Positions 16,873 to 26,361 are shown, counted from the first letter of the stretch. The stretch is 64,000 bases of DNA from Streptomyces olindensis (GCA_000696115.1 JJOH01000012.1:62001-126000), one strand, 5' to 3'. Numbers and translations: made by a program. Notes: generated by a model not told the origin, from the letters alone.

Positions 16873-17532
16873 ATGGCACGACCACGGCGCATCGTCCTTG
16901 TCCGGCACGGCGAGTCAACGGGCAATGTTGATGACTCCGTGTACGAGCGTGAACCCGACCACGCCCTGGCGCTGACCGAGCGCGGCAGGCGGCAGGCGGC
17001 GGCGACCGGCGACCGTTTGCGGGAACTGTTCGGCGACGAGCGCGTCAGCGTCTACGTCTCCCCGTACCGCCGTACGCACGAGACGCTGCGGGCCTTCCGC
17101 CTCGACCCCGGACTCATACGGGTCCGCGAGGAGCCCAGGCTGCGGGAGCAGGACTGGGGCAACTGGCAGGACCGGGACGAGGTCCGCCTCCAGAAGGCCT
17201 ACCGCGACGCGTACGGCCACTTCTTCTACCGGTTCGCCCAGGGTGAGTCCGGCGCCGACGTCTACGACCGGGTCGGCGGGTTCCTGGAGAGCCTGTTCCG
17301 CAGCTTCGAGGCTCCCGACCACCCGCCGAACGTGCTGATCGTGACCCACGGCCTGGCCATGCGGCTGTTCTGCATGCGGTGGTTCCACTGGACGGTCGCG
17401 GAGTTCGAGTCGCTGTCGAACCCGGGGAACGGCGAGGTGCGGATGCTCGTTCTGGGAGACGACGGCAAGTACACCCTTGACCGGCCGTTCGACCGCTGGC
17501 GAGATCCCGAGCCGTACGAAATCACCGGATAG
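16873..17532 (+). CDS. Histidine phosphatase superfamily protein (phosphoglycerate-mutase-like)
   Basis: The 219-residue enzyme begins RRIVLVRHGESTGN, containing the RHG catalytic motif that is phosphorylated on His. It also has LTERGRRQA, SPYRRTHET and the second conserved His in VTHGLAMRLFCMRWF. QDWGNWQDRDE resembles bacterial phosphatases rather than glycolytic mutases. The substrate cannot be read. A TAGGGT -10-like element 8 bp before the ATG suggests a leaderless transcript. The gene is 12 bp upstream of an ADP-ribosylglycohydrolase gene and probably co-transcribed. Confidence 0.9.
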   Translation: MARPRRIVLVRHGESTGNVDDSVYEREPDHALALTERGRRQAAATGDRLRELFGDERVSVYVSPYRRTHETLRAFRLDPGLIRVREEPRLREQDWGNWQDRDEVRLQKAYRDAYGHFFYRFAQGESGADVYDRVGGFLESLFRSFEAPDHPPNVLIVTHGLAMRLFCMRWFHWTVAEFESLSNPGNGEVRMLVLGDDGKYTLDRPFDRWRDPEPYEITG

Positions 17533-17544
17533 AGTGGCAGGGCG

Positions 17545-18453
17545 ATGACCGCTGACTCCTCCCTCGACGCGCGCCTGGACCGCGCCCTGGCCGCCCTGCG
17601 CGGACTGTCCGTGGGAGACGCCCTGGGCTCCCAGTACTTCGTGCCGGTGAACTACCCGCTGCTGAAGCGGCGCGAGGTGCCGTCCGGACCGTGGCAGTGG
17701 ACCGACGACACGGAAATGGCGGGTTCCGTCGTCGCCGTCCTGGCCGTCCACCATCGCATCGACCAGGACGCCCTGGCCCGTTCCCTCGCCGAGCACCACG
17801 ATGTCGACCGGGGCTACGGTCCCAAGGTCAACCGCCTCCTGCGGCTCGTCCGCGAGGGCGGTGACTGGCGCGAACTCGCCGCCGGGCTCTTCAAGGGACA
17901 GGGGTCCTGGGGCAACGGCGCCGCGATGCGGATCGCCCCCCTGGGTGCCTGGTACGCGGACGACCCGGAGCAGGCGACCCACCAGGCGGAGATCTCGGCC
18001 TACCCCACCCACCAGCACCGCGAGGCCGTCGTCGGCGCCATGGCCGTCGCCGCGGCCGCCGCGTTCGCCGCCGCGCCGGGCGGACCGCCCGGTGCCGGGG
18101 CCCTCCTCGACGGGGTCATCGAGCTGGTGCCGCGGAAGAGCGCGGTCGGCGCGGGCCTGCGCCGGGCCCGCGACATGCTCGACTACGCCGACGCGGCCAC
18201 GGTCGCGGCCGTGCTGGGCTGCGGACGGCGCACGACCGCCCATGACACCGTGCCCTTCGCCCTCTGGTCGGCCGCGAGAAGCCTCGGTGACTATGAGCAG
18301 GCGTTCTGGACGACGGCCCAGGTCGGCGGGGACGTCGACACCACCTGCGCCATCGTGGGCGGCGTGATCGCCTCGGGGAAGGCGGGGACGCCGCCCGCCG
18401 AGTGGGTGGAGCGGACGGAGCCGCTCCCCGACTGGGTGCCCACGTCGGCCTAG
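17545..18453 (+). CDS. ADP-ribosylglycohydrolase (DraG/ARH family)
   Basis: The 302-residue protein hydrolyses ADP-ribose linkages on proteins or small molecules. The characteristic di-metal site is visible: GLSVGDALGSQY, then PWQWTDDTEMAGSVV with the metal-binding TDD, and the C-terminal QVGGDVDTTCAIVGGVIA with the second Asp pair. It lies 12 bp after the phosphatase gene, implying an operon. Together they suggest de-modification or dephosphorylation of nucleotide-linked targets, but this is inference. Confidence 0.92.
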   Translation: MTADSSLDARLDRALAALRGLSVGDALGSQYFVPVNYPLLKRREVPSGPWQWTDDTEMAGSVVAVLAVHHRIDQDALARSLAEHHDVDRGYGPKVNRLLRLVREGGDWRELAAGLFKGQGSWGNGAAMRIAPLGAWYADDPEQATHQAEISAYPTHQHREAVVGAMAVAAAAAFAAAPGGPPGAGALLDGVIELVPRKSAVGAGLRRARDMLDYADAATVAAVLGCGRRTTAHDTVPFALWSAARSLGDYEQAFWTTAQVGGDVDTTCAIVGGVIASGKAGTPPAEWVERTEPLPDWVPTSA

Positions 18454-18798
18454 CGGTCGGAACTCTCCGTACCACTCGGGAACTCTCCGTGACCGTCCGC
18501 TCGTTGTAGTGACATCCGCTGCGTGAGCCGTCAGGGGCCCCAGGGGACCCGCCGTACGTGAGGGCGCGCAATGGGGGTGGTCATGGAAGTCCTGCTCGCT
18601 GTTCTGGTCCGTTGGTGGGGCGCTTGCGCACGTCGTCCGCGAAGGCGCGAGCGAGCGGCCGGACCGCTGCCCACACCGCTCGTCCCCCGGGCCGGGTCCG
18701 GCCACCCGTGGCCCGTGGCGAACCGGCCCGACAGTCGCCGGCAGGCATGCCTCCCGCCCGCCGGTGAGCCGCCGGAGCCGGCTCGCGACATCCTCGCG
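18454..18798. other. Intergenic stretch between convergent genes, with a short direct repeat
   Basis: No supported gene. GGAACTCTCCGT occurs twice 20 bp apart at 18459-18470 and 18479-18490, immediately after the glycohydrolase stop. Long open frames crossing this stretch are GC-rich shadows of the exporter gene. Confidence 0.5.
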
Positions 18799-20346
18799 TC
18801 AGCCGAGCCCCGGTCCGGCAGAACCGGCCAGTGCCTCCAAGTCGCTCTTGCGGACCCGGATCATCAACCAGGCGGTGACCACGGCGAGGACGGCCATCGC
18901 GGCGGCCGGGATGAAGGCCGTGGCGATGCCCTGGGCCAGCACCTCGTGCCCCCACGGCGCAGGCAGCTGCTGCGTCCTGGCGAACTCCGCCTTCTGCTCC
19001 GCGGAGCCCTCGGCCATGAACCGCGGGAGCTGCTTCTCCGCCTCGTCGCGGGTCGCGGTGCCGAAGACCGTCGTGAGGATGGCCAGACCCAGCGATCCGC
19101 CCACCTGCTGGGTGACGTTGAGCAGCCCGGACGCGGCGCCCGCCTCGTGCTGGGCGACACCGGAGACGGCTGTGAGCGTCAGCGTCACGAAGTTCAGGCC
19201 CATGCCGAAGCCGAACACCAGCATCGGACCGAGGACCCCGCCGACGTAGGAGCTGTCGGAGCTGATGAGCGCCTGCCAGGCCAGGCCGATCATCGCGAGG
19301 GCCGAGCCCACGACCATGAACGGCTTGGGGCCCAGCACCGGCAGGAACCGCTGCGACAGGCCCGCCCCGAGCGCGATCACGACCGTCACGGGCAGGAAGG
19401 CGAGCCCTGCCTCGATCGGGCTGTACCCGAGCACGTTCTGCACGAACAGCACGATGTAGAAGAACATGCCGAACATGGCCGCGGCCAGACTCAGCATGAT
19501 CACGTACGTGCCCGAGCGATTCCGGTCGGCGAACATCCGGAGCGGAGTGATCGGCTCCTTGGCGCGCGACTCGATGAACCCGAAGGCCAGCAGCAGGACG
19601 ACCGCGGCGCCGAAGGACCCGACGGCGAGGCTGTCCCGCCATCCCTCGTCCGCCGCCCGGATGAAGCCGTAGACGAGGGAAGCCATTCCGGCCGTGGAGG
19701 TCACGGCGCCCGCGATGTCGAAGCGGCCGGAGTGCCGTTCGGACTCGCCTATGTAGAGCGGTGTGAGCACGGCGATCAGTACGCCGATCGGCACGTTCAC
19801 GAAGAGCACCCAGCGCCAGTCGAGCCACTCGGTGAGCATGCCGCCTGCGAGCAGGCCGATGGCGCCGCCTCCCGCGGACACCGCGGCGAAGACACCGAAG
19901 GCCCGGTTGCGTTCCGGACCCTCGGGGAACGTGGTGGTGATGAGCGCCAGCGACGTGGGCGACGCGATGGCACCTCCCACGCCCTGCAGGACCCGTGCGG
20001 CCAGCAACTGCCAGGGCTCCTGGGCGAGCCCGCCGAGCAGCGAGGCGACGGTGAAGAGCAGGATGCCGGCCATGAAGACTCGGCGCCGGCCGAGGATGTC
20101 ACCGGCGCGGCCGCCCAGGAGCAGCAGGCCGCCGAAGGTGAGGGTGTAGGAGCTGACGACCCAGGTGAGGTCGGTGGTGCTGAACTCGAGCGCGTCTTGA
20201 ATGTGCGGGAGTGCGATGTTCACAATCGTCGCGTCGAGTACGACCATGAGTTGGCAGGCAGCGATGACGGTGAGAGCGATGCCGGGATGCCCCTCCCGGC
20301 GGGCCGCACCTGGCCTCTGGTCCTGGAGCAATGGAGAGGTTGTCAC
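18799..20346 (-). CDS. DHA2-family (EmrB/QacA-type) drug:proton antiporter
   Basis: The 515-residue, ~14-helix major facilitator exports hydrophobic compounds using the proton gradient. DHA2 motifs are clear: ACQLMVVLDATIVNIALPHIQ (motif D1), GGRAGDILGRRRVFMAGI (motif A) and RVLQGVGGAIASPTSLALI (motif B). GTG 20346 starts MTTSPLLQD. It is divergent from a TetR gene across a 187-bp region with two palindromic operators, so it is probably repressed by that TetR and induced by a ligand it exports. The ligand is unknown. Confidence 0.95.
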   Translation of the reverse strand: MTTSPLLQDQRPGAARREGHPGIALTVIAACQLMVVLDATIVNIALPHIQDALEFSTTDLTWVVSSYTLTFGGLLLLGGRAGDILGRRRVFMAGILLFTVASLLGGLAQEPWQLLAARVLQGVGGAIASPTSLALITTTFPEGPERNRAFGVFAAVSAGGGAIGLLAGGMLTEWLDWRWVLFVNVPIGVLIAVLTPLYIGESERHSGRFDIAGAVTSTAGMASLVYGFIRAADEGWRDSLAVGSFGAAVVLLLAFGFIESRAKEPITPLRMFADRNRSGTYVIMLSLAAAMFGMFFYIVLFVQNVLGYSPIEAGLAFLPVTVVIALGAGLSQRFLPVLGPKPFMVVGSALAMIGLAWQALISSDSSYVGGVLGPMLVFGFGMGLNFVTLTLTAVSGVAQHEAGAASGLLNVTQQVGGSLGLAILTTVFGTATRDEAEKQLPRFMAEGSAEQKAEFARTQQLPAPWGHEVLAQGIATAFIPAAAMAVLAVVTAWLMIRVRKSDLEALAGSAGPGLG

Positions 20347-20369
20347 TTTGGGTCCCCCACGAATGCCTT

Positions 20370-20389
20370 AGTGAACGCCAGCGTTCACT
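20370..20389. promoter_or_regulatory. TetR operator 1
   Basis: AGTGAACGCCAGCGTTCACT is a near-perfect palindrome with GTGAACGC arms. It matches operator 2 and sits next to the exporter start. Confidence 0.85.
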
Positions 20390-20414
20390 GTCGCGCCAAC
20401 GGTAGTGAGTCCCC

Positions 20415-20440
20415 GACAGTGAACGCAAGCGTTCACTGTC
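20415..20440. promoter_or_regulatory. TetR operator 2
   Basis: A 26-bp palindrome is perfect except at its two centre bases. It contains the same GTGAACGC/GCGTTCAC arms as operator 1 and is centred 48 bp from it. Two sites in one divergent region support joint control of exporter and regulator. Confidence 0.88.
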
Positions 20441-20533
20441 AGCGTCGCCATTCGGCACGTCCCCCGTCGTTGCCGTACGGCGCGTCCCCCATCCCCGGAA
20501 CCCCCGCTTCCACTGCTCCCTGGAGAGACTCCG

Positions 20534-21154
20534 ATGGCTACCCCGAGCTGGGCGGATGCCCCCGCTCAGACGGCTGCACGCCGCCGCGGCGCGGTGCTCG
20601 AACGTGCGATCCTCGACGCCGCGCTGGATCAACTCAGCACCGTCGGCTGGAACGGCCTGACGATGGAGGGCGTCGCGGCCGGCGCTCAGACCGGCAAGGC
20701 CGCGGTCTACCGGCGCTGGCCGTCCAAGGAGGACCTCGTCGCCGATGCCCTGCGCGCCGGACTGCCGCACTTCGACGCGGCGCCCGACGAGGGGAGTGTG
20801 CGCGAGGACCTCTTGGCGCTGTGCCTGAAAGCGCGCGATGCCATGTTCTCCCGCCCGGGGTTCGCGCTTCGCTCCGTGATTCACGAATGCGACACGACGC
20901 AGGCCGAGCGCTTCCACGCCGTGATCTTCGACGGTGTCGTGGAGCCCACCATCAGGATGCTCCGGGAGGTGGTCGAGCGTGGGATCGAGCGAGGCGAAGT
21001 GCGTCCGGACGCCGCGAACGGATACGTCTTCGACGCCATCCCGGCGATGATGATGTACCGGTCCAAGATGTGCGGCTGTGAATGGCAGGACCAGGAAATC
21101 GAGGAGATGATCGACCAGTTGATGGTCCCGCTGCTGCGGCCGAGTGGTGCCTGA
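20534..21154 (+). CDS. TetR/AcrR-family transcriptional regulator
   Basis: The 206-residue protein has an N-terminal TetR helix-turn-helix (RAILDAALDQLSTVGWNGLT to GKAAVYRRWPSKEDL) and a ligand domain that resembles the TetR_C_11 type. It is divergent from the DHA2 exporter and probably represses both genes through the two palindromes between them. The effector is unknown. ATG 20534 follows GGAGAG. Confidence 0.93.
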   Translation: MATPSWADAPAQTAARRRGAVLERAILDAALDQLSTVGWNGLTMEGVAAGAQTGKAAVYRRWPSKEDLVADALRAGLPHFDAAPDEGSVREDLLALCLKARDAMFSRPGFALRSVIHECDTTQAERFHAVIFDGVVEPTIRMLREVVERGIERGEVRPDAANGYVFDAIPAMMMYRSKMCGCEWQDQEIEEMIDQLMVPLLRPSGA

Positions 21155-21235
21155 CACGGTGGACGAGGGTCGTGACCCCGCCCGGGGAGGCCAGGGTGTC
21201 GCGGGCGGTTCCGGGCGGCGTAACCTAGGGGCGCC

Positions 21236-21937
21236 ATGCCGTACGAACCGCCTACTCACACCGTCGAGCGCTCCCTTCGAGCCACGACCGGAGCGAAGAT
21301 CGTTGCAGGTGTCGACGAGGTGGGGCGCGGCGCGTGGGCCGGCCCTGTCACCGTCTGCGCGGCGATCACCGGACTCCGCCGACCGCCCGAGGGCCTCACG
21401 GACTCGAAGCTCCTCACCATCAAGAGGCGCACCGAACTCGCCGAGGAACTGCGCAAGTGGGTGACGTCGTACGCCCTGGGGCATGCCTCCCCGGAGGAGA
21501 TAGACGACCTGGGGATGACGGCCGCGCTGCGGCTCGCGGCGGGGCGTGCTCTGGACGCTCTGCCGGTACGGCCCGACGCGGTCATCCTCGATGGCAAGCA
21601 CGACTATCTCGGTGCGCCCTGGCGGGTCCGTACGGTGATCAAGGGTGATCAGTCGTGCGTGGCGGTCGCCGCGGCTTCGGTGATCGCCAAGGTCCAGCGC
21701 GACAAAATGATGGCCGAACTGGGCATCGACCATGCAGACTTCGGTTTTGCGGACAACGCCGGGTATCCATCACCCGTGCACAAGGCCGCACTGGCGGAGC
21801 GGGGGCCCACCCCCTACCACCGGTTGTCGTGGGCGTATCTTGATGCGCTGCCCCAGTGGCGGCACCTCAAGAAGGTCCGCAGCTGTACGGACGGAAGCGT
21901 TCCGGAAATCGAGGGTCAGCTCGGCTTCGATTTCTGA
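21236..21937 (+). CDS. rnhB: Ribonuclease HII
   Basis: RNase HII removes ribonucleotides misincorporated in DNA and RNA-DNA hybrids. The 233-residue protein shows the invariant [14 protein letters not shown] near residue 22, with Asp and Glu metal ligands. LDGKHDYLG near 116 gives another Asp, and [13 protein letters not shown] follows. The C-terminal tail IEGQLGFDF is typical. It is followed at 68 bp by a conserved unknown gene. Confidence 0.97.
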   Translation: MPYEPPTHTVERSLRATTGAKIVAGVDEVGRGAWAGPVTVCAAITGLRRPPEGLTDSKLLTIKRRTELAEELRKWVTSYALGHASPEEIDDLGMTAALRLAAGRALDALPVRPDAVILDGKHDYLGAPWRVRTVIKGDQSCVAVAAASVIAKVQRDKMMAELGIDHADFGFADNAGYPSPVHKAALAERGPTPYHRLSWAYLDALPQWRHLKKVRSCTDGSVPEIEGQLGFDF

Positions 21938-21984
21938 CGGTTTCGTTCGCACGCATGCGCCACCCGCCGACGCGGGTCGTACCA

Positions 21985-22005
21985 ACGTTTGATAAATATC
22001 AACCC
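21985..22005 (+). promoter_or_regulatory. AT-rich promoter directly before a likely leaderless gene
   Basis: GTTTGATAAATATCAAC is an AT-rich patch unusual in this DNA. TAAATA lies seven bases before ATG 22006 and no ribosome site is present, so the transcript is probably leaderless. Confidence 0.45.
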
Positions 22006-22623
22006 ATGCCTCTCATTCCCGAGGAGCCTCAGATTCACGAGAGTGCCCAGGGTCCCCGCGCCACTCCGGCCAGCGGCCGCACCGCGCCGACCCCCCGCCC
22101 CGTACCCGGCCCCCGTCCCGCGGCTCCGTCGCGTCCCGGTCGCCCCGGCCCTCTCCGGCCGACGCCGCCGGTGCAACGTACGCCGCGCGAGGTGGCCTCA
22201 AAGCCCGGTCCGTCGGGTGCCGCCGCTGCGGCCACCCCGCAGATCCAGCTGATCCCGGCGTCCGTCGAGGGCGCGCTCGACGCCGCCGAGGAGGCCGTGG
22301 ACCTGCTGCTGGAATCCGGTCGTGCCCCTGGCGACGTCCTGGTGATCACGACCGGCGAACAGCACCCGTGGGCCGCCCACGAGCTGTCCTTCGGTGAAAC
22401 CTCCTACTGGGCCCAGCACGACGCCGGAGACGACGTCTTCTACACGGACGCCACCGTCGCGGCCCGCGCCGCGTCGCGCCCCGTGGTCGTTGTCGCCGTC
22501 AACGGCGGTTCCGAGGCCGCGGCCGCGAGTGCCCTGTCCCTGGCCCACTCCCGGGCCGGCGCCCTGCTGATCGTCTGCGGGGACCCGCAGCGGATCAACT
22601 CGGTGCTGGGCGCGGGCGTCTGA
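22006..22623 (+). CDS. Conserved Streptomyces protein of unknown function, Pro-rich N-terminus
   Basis: The 205-residue protein has an N-terminal ~75 residues rich in Pro, Arg and Ala, then a compact alpha/beta domain. Visible features are EGALDAAEEAVDLLLESG, DVLVITTGEQHPWAAHEL, DDVFYTDATVAARAASRPVVVVAVNGG and AGALLIVCGDPQRINSVL. The pattern (beta strand, TTGEQHPW, acidic helix, long hydrophobic VVVVAVNGG strand) loosely recalls UvrD/Rep helicase C-terminal folds, but no motif is diagnostic. It follows rnhB at 68 bp and may have its own leaderless promoter. The function is not recognised. Confidence 0.65.
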   Translation: MPLIPEEPQIHESAQGPRATPASGRTAPTPRPVPGPRPAAPSRPGRPGPLRPTPPVQRTPREVASKPGPSGAAAAATPQIQLIPASVEGALDAAEEAVDLLLESGRAPGDVLVITTGEQHPWAAHELSFGETSYWAQHDAGDDVFYTDATVAARAASRPVVVVAVNGGSEAAAASALSLAHSRAGALLIVCGDPQRINSVLGAGV

Positions 22624-22633
22624 GTCGGTTCCG

Positions 22634-22653
22634 CAGCGCCCGGCAGGGCGCTG
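22634..22653 (+). terminator. Hairpin terminator after the 22006 gene
   Basis: An 8-bp stem (CAGCGCCC/GGGCGCTG) with a GGCA loop begins 11 bp past the stop codon. Confidence 0.6.
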
Positions 22654-23135
22654 GGAGGTGACCTCGGGCGCCGCTTCGGCGGTTTCCGTACGGCGGGCGG
22701 TTCGGCGTGCGCGAAGGCTGGTGCCAGGCGGCTGCGTACCTTGGCGGGATTCGAAGAGTGCGTTCTGCTGCCCTGGGTGGGTCGGCCCACGCGCGGACTC
22801 GGTCGAGGGCCGCTCCACAGTGGTGCAGGAGCGGCTGGTCGAGCGCGCTCAGGGCGAGGTGAGGCGAGTCCGGGCCGGGGTTGTGCGCGAGGCGGTCACT
22901 GCGACCGTCGCTCCGTGTCGCCGGGTTAGTGCTCGGACGGTGTCACCGGGAAGCGCTCGGACCTGTCACCGGAGCGTGTTCTGAGCGGTCGCACACGACC
23001 CTCTGACTGACCGAGCTGCCGGGGCGATCTCGGGGCGCTCGCCGCGCCCGTGTCCGTGCCCGGCCGCCATCGTGGATGCCGTACGACTACTGGGTGGGGC
23101 CCCGGGTTCGTGTCCGGAGCGGCCCGTCCCGAGCC
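22654..23135. other. Gene-free stretch with a short direct repeat
   Basis: There is no convincing coding sequence on either strand; the best open frame (22658-22984) lacks a ribosome site and homolog-like motifs. GCTCGGAC followed closely by TGTCACCGG occurs twice, at 22931-22949 and 22955-22972. It may hold old coding remnants. Confidence 0.45.
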
Positions 23136-23750
23136 TCAGCGTGCCGCCGCAGCGCGGCGCAGGACCTCGGAGGCGGCGCCACCGGTGCGCGGCGGTGGCG
23201 GAGGTGCCTCCGAGGTGTCGAACGGCTCCGGTGCCGAGGCAGAGTGAGGGCGGCGTCCGCCGCGGCCCTCGCCGAGGACCTGCCAGCCGTCACGGGTCAA
23301 CGTGATGTACGCCCCGCAGCGCAGCCCGTGCAGGGTGCAGGCGTCGCGCAGTCCCCACATCCAGGCGCCGTCCTCCTCCGTCCAACGGGCGTCGCCCTCA
23401 CGGCAGTAGAGGAGCACGGCGGTGCGCACCGGCGTGCGGCGTCGCAGATCGTGCGGGATGACCCGGCGGAGCTGCGCCAGCAGCACATTGCGGAACATCC
23501 AGCCGTCGGCCGGGGCCGGGCGACGGACGAACGAGGCGCTCGCCCGCAGCCGCTCGTCCGGGTCGAGCACGGCGATGACAGCGGTCGCCGGCTGTGGATG
23601 GTGCCGGGCGTGGAGTCCGCTGACCACCTCACGGGGGTTACGCAGCAGCGGGATCCCGGCGGCGGCCCATTCCGCGGGTTCGAGCAAGCGGTTGGCGGAA
23701 GCGGCGGACGTCGACGCCGCTGCCGAGGCCGGAGCGAATCCGAAGGTCAC
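23136..23750 (-). CDS. Conserved Streptomyces protein of unknown function
   Basis: The 204-residue predicted cytoplasmic protein has a domain in its middle: RLLEPAEWAAAGIPLLRNP, AVIAVLDPDERLRASASF, GWMFRNVLLAQLRRVIPHD, RTAVLLYCREGDARWTEED and ITLTRDGWQVLGEGRGG. This pattern (hydrophobic strand, charged loop, Trp-rich helix) is not one I recognise. A Pro-rich tail ends the protein. GTG 23750 follows GGGAGGACC. It is downstream of the RecQ-like gene on the same strand, separated by 446 bp with an AT-rich patch and the inverted repeat CCTCAATT/AATTGAGG (23859-23905), so it is probably transcribed separately. Confidence 0.6.
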   Translation of the reverse strand: MTFGFAPASAAASTSAASANRLLEPAEWAAAGIPLLRNPREVVSGLHARHHPQPATAVIAVLDPDERLRASASFVRRPAPADGWMFRNVLLAQLRRVIPHDLRRRTPVRTAVLLYCREGDARWTEEDGAWMWGLRDACTLHGLRCGAYITLTRDGWQVLGEGRGGRRPHSASAPEPFDTSEAPPPPPRTGGAASEVLRRAAAAR

Positions 23751-24195
23751 GGTCCTCCCTTCGGCTACGCGCCCACACTGCGGGCGGGGTCGGGTTCCTG
23801 GGAGCGCGCACCGCAGTGAAGCCCAGCCGTAGGAGCGGGCGTTCCGTGCGGGAGCGGACCTCAATTCTTCCTGTCGAACTTGAATGCGGCAACGAGCAAT
23901 TGAGGCAGCCGACCGTTATCAGATGATGCGCGGCTAATATCCCCACCCCGTGCGTTGCCGGGCCCCCCATGGGGCGTTCGAGCACGACACGTTCGTACGC
24001 CATCGGGGCGTGCGGCGTCCAGAGCCGTGCGCAAGCGGGCAGGCGGCCGGGGGCCCGTACCCGGTCGGAACCCTGCCCCGGCAGGGCGCCGGTGGGCGGG
24101 AGCGGGACGGTCGCGGTTGGGAAGGCGGCGCCCGCGTACGGCCGGTCGAAGGAGACCGTCGTGGCGGCGGCGGTCTCGCCCTCCCGGCCATGCCG
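23751..24195. other. Intergenic region downstream of the RecQ-like gene
   Basis: Nothing convincing is coded here. The left half is AT-rich (23865-23945) and likely holds the promoter of the 23136 gene. The right half is GC-rich with only short, unbiased open frames. Confidence 0.45.
23859..23905. repeat. Inverted repeat CCTCAATT/AATTGAGG upstream of the 23136 gene
   Basis: Two 8-bp arms are separated by 31 bp in an AT-rich patch ~110 bp above the start codon. It could be a paired regulator site. Confidence 0.4.
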
Positions 24196-26361
24196 TCACC
24201 CCTGCACGGCCAGCACCAGCGGCAACACCCCCTGTGCACCGGACCGTCGGAGCATGCGGGCGGCCACCGCGAGGGTCCAGCCGGTCTCCGTGTAGTCGTC
24301 CACGAGGAGGACCGGCCCTCCGGACTCGGTGAGGGCGGACGCCAGGGCGGGCGGCACCACCAGCGCCCCATCGAGCGCCTTGAGGCGCTGGGCGCTGTTG
24401 CTCCGAGAACCCGGGTGCGCGTCGCCGGTGTACTCGACGGTGCCCAGCAGCGGCAGCCGGCCCACTTCCGCGATGTGCGTCCCGAGGGAGTGGATCAGAC
24501 GGGGCCGACTGCGGGAGGCGACCGTCACGACCCCGACCGGGCGGGGCAGGGCGTCCGGTCCGCCCGCAGCCCAGCCTCCAGGGCCCCTGGCCCAGTCGGC
24601 CAGCACCTCCACCACGGCCTTCGCCACGTCGTCCGGCACGGATTCGTCGGGGGCCTGGGGCGCGAACATGGGCCGCAGCCGGTTGCCCCAGCCGATGTCC
24701 GACAGCCGACCCAACGCCCGTCCTGGTGCCGCCTGTTCGCCGACCGGGATGCGTCCCTTGAGGTCCACTCCGATCGCCGGCAGACCGGTGGGCCACATCC
24801 GGCGGGGCTCCACCTCGACACCGGCCCGCCCCAGGTCCACGCGCGCGGCGTCGAGCGCCTCCTCGGACGTGTCCGCCGCGAAGCGGGGGCCCGCGCAGTT
24901 GTCGCAGCGACCGCACGGCGTGGCGGCCTCGTCGTCCAGCTGGCGCTGCAGGAACTCCATGCGGCACTCCGTCGTCGACGCGTACGCGCGCATGGCCTGC
25001 TGCTCGGCCTCGCGCTGACGCGCCACCCAGGCGTACCGCTCGGCGTCGTACGTCCACGGCTGTCCGGTCGCGAGCCAGCCGCCCTTGACCCGCCTGACCG
25101 CCCCGTCCACGTCGAGGACCTTGAGCATGGTCTCCAGGCGGGAGCGGCGCAGCTCCACGAGGGGCTCCAGGGCGGGCAGGGACAGGGGTTTCTCCGCGTG
25201 CGCGAGGATGTCCAGCGTGCGGCGCACCAGGTCTTCCGAGGGGAAGGCGAGCGACGCGAAGTACTTCCAGATCGCCTCGTCCTCCTTTCCCGGCAGCAGG
25301 AGCACCTCGGCGTGCTCCACACCCCGCCCCGCACGGCCCACCTGCTGGTAGTAGGCGATGGGGGAGGAGGGCGAGCCGAGGTGCACCACGAAGCCGAGGT
25401 CGGGCTTGTCGAAGCCCATGCCGAGCGCGGATGTGGCGACCAGCGCCTTCACCTTGTTGGCGAGCAGGTCCTCCTCGGCCTGCTGACGGTCGGCATTCTC
25501 CGTCTTGCCCGTGTACGACGCGACCGTGTGCCCGCGCTGCCGGAGGAAAGCGGTGACCTCTTCGGCCGCGGCCACGGTGAGCGTGTAGATGATCCCGGAA
25601 CCCGGCAGTTCGTCCAGGTGCTCGGCGAGCCAGGCCATCCGGTGCGCGGCGTCCGACAGACGCAGCACGCTCAGACTGAGAGTGTCGCGGTCCAGCGGAC
25701 CCCGCAGCACGAGGGCGTCCGAGCTGCCGCCGGTGCCGAGCTGCTCCGCGACGTCGGCCGTCACGCGCGCGTTGGCCGTGGCCGTGGTCGCGAGCACCGG
25801 CACACCGGGCGGGAGGTCGGCGAGCATCGTCCGCAGCCGGCGGTAGTCCGGCCGGAAGTCGTGACCCCAGTCGGAGATGCAGTGGGCCTCGTCCACGACC
25901 AGGAGCCCGGTGGCGGCCGCGAGCCGGGGCAGCACCTGGTCCCGGAAGTCCGGGTTGTTGAGCCGCTCGGGGCTCACCAGCAGGACGTCGACCTGGCCGG
26001 CGGCGATCTCGTCCTGGACGGCCTCCCACTCCTCGGTGTTGGAGGAGTTGATCGTCCGCGCGTGGATGCCGGCCCGGGCCGCCGCCTCGACCTGGTTCCG
26101 CATGAGCGCGAGCAGCGGGGACACGATCACGGTCGGACCGCTGCCCTGCGCCCGCAGCAGCGAGGTCGCCACGAAGTACACCGCGGACTTGCCCCAGCCC
26201 GTGCGCTGGACGACCAGGGCACGGCGTCTGTCGGCGACCAGCGCCTCGATCGCCCGCCACTGGTCCTCGCGCAGCCGGGCCGCTCCCGAGACGTCCCCGA
26301 CGAGGCGGGCGAGGACCGCGTCGGCCGCCGCCCTGAGATCCGCGTTGCTCGTGTGCTCCAT
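24196..26361 (-). CDS. RecQ-type DNA helicase fused to a C-terminal phosphoribosyltransferase-like domain
   Basis: The 721-residue protein has an N-terminal RecQ helicase core: [14 protein letters not shown] (motif 0), [14 protein letters not shown] (Walker A), [21 protein letters not shown] (motif II with aromatic loop), [14 protein letters not shown], and [11 protein letters not shown] (motif VI). A zinc-binding cysteine set (ECRMEF, then CGRCDNC) follows. The last ~180 residues end with [20 protein letters not shown], the classic PRPP-binding motif of type I phosphoribosyltransferases. The helicase should unwind 3'-5' in recombination or repair; the PRTase-like domain may bind a nucleotide or ribose-phosphate as a sensor or enzyme. 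ATG 26361 is preferred over ATG 26370 because GGAA precedes it. Confidence 0.9.
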   Translation of the reverse strand: MEHTSNADLRAAADAVLARLVGDVSGAARLREDQWRAIEALVADRRRALVVQRTGWGKSAVYFVATSLLRAQGSGPTVIVSPLLALMRNQVEAAARAGIHARTINSSNTEEWEAVQDEIAAGQVDVLLVSPERLNNPDFRDQVLPRLAAATGLLVVDEAHCISDWGHDFRPDYRRLRTMLADLPPGVPVLATTATANARVTADVAEQLGTGGSSDALVLRGPLDRDTLSLSVLRLSDAAHRMAWLAEHLDELPGSGIIYTLTVAAAEEVTAFLRQRGHTVASYTGKTENADRQQAEEDLLANKVKALVATSALGMGFDKPDLGFVVHLGSPSSPIAYYQQVGRAGRGVEHAEVLLLPGKEDEAIWKYFASLAFPSEDLVRRTLDILAHAEKPLSLPALEPLVELRRSRLETMLKVLDVDGAVRRVKGGWLATGQPWTYDAERYAWVARQREAEQQAMRAYASTTECRMEFLQRQLDDEAATPCGRCDNCAGPRFAADTSEEALDAARVDLGRAGVEVEPRRMWPTGLPAIGVDLKGRIPVGEQAAPGRALGRLSDIGWGNRLRPMFAPQAPDESVPDDVAKAVVEVLADWARGPGGWAAGGPDALPRPVGVVTVASRSRPRLIHSLGTHIAEVGRLPLLGTVEYTGDAHPGSRSNSAQRLKALDGALVVPPALASALTESGGPVLLVDDYTETGWTLAVAARMLRRSGAQGVLPLVLAVQG

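Noticed and set aside
18571..21081. Plus-strand open frame of ~836 codons across the exporter and TetR genes
   Set aside because: Shadow of the DHA2 exporter and the TetR gene; no domain or ribosome site.
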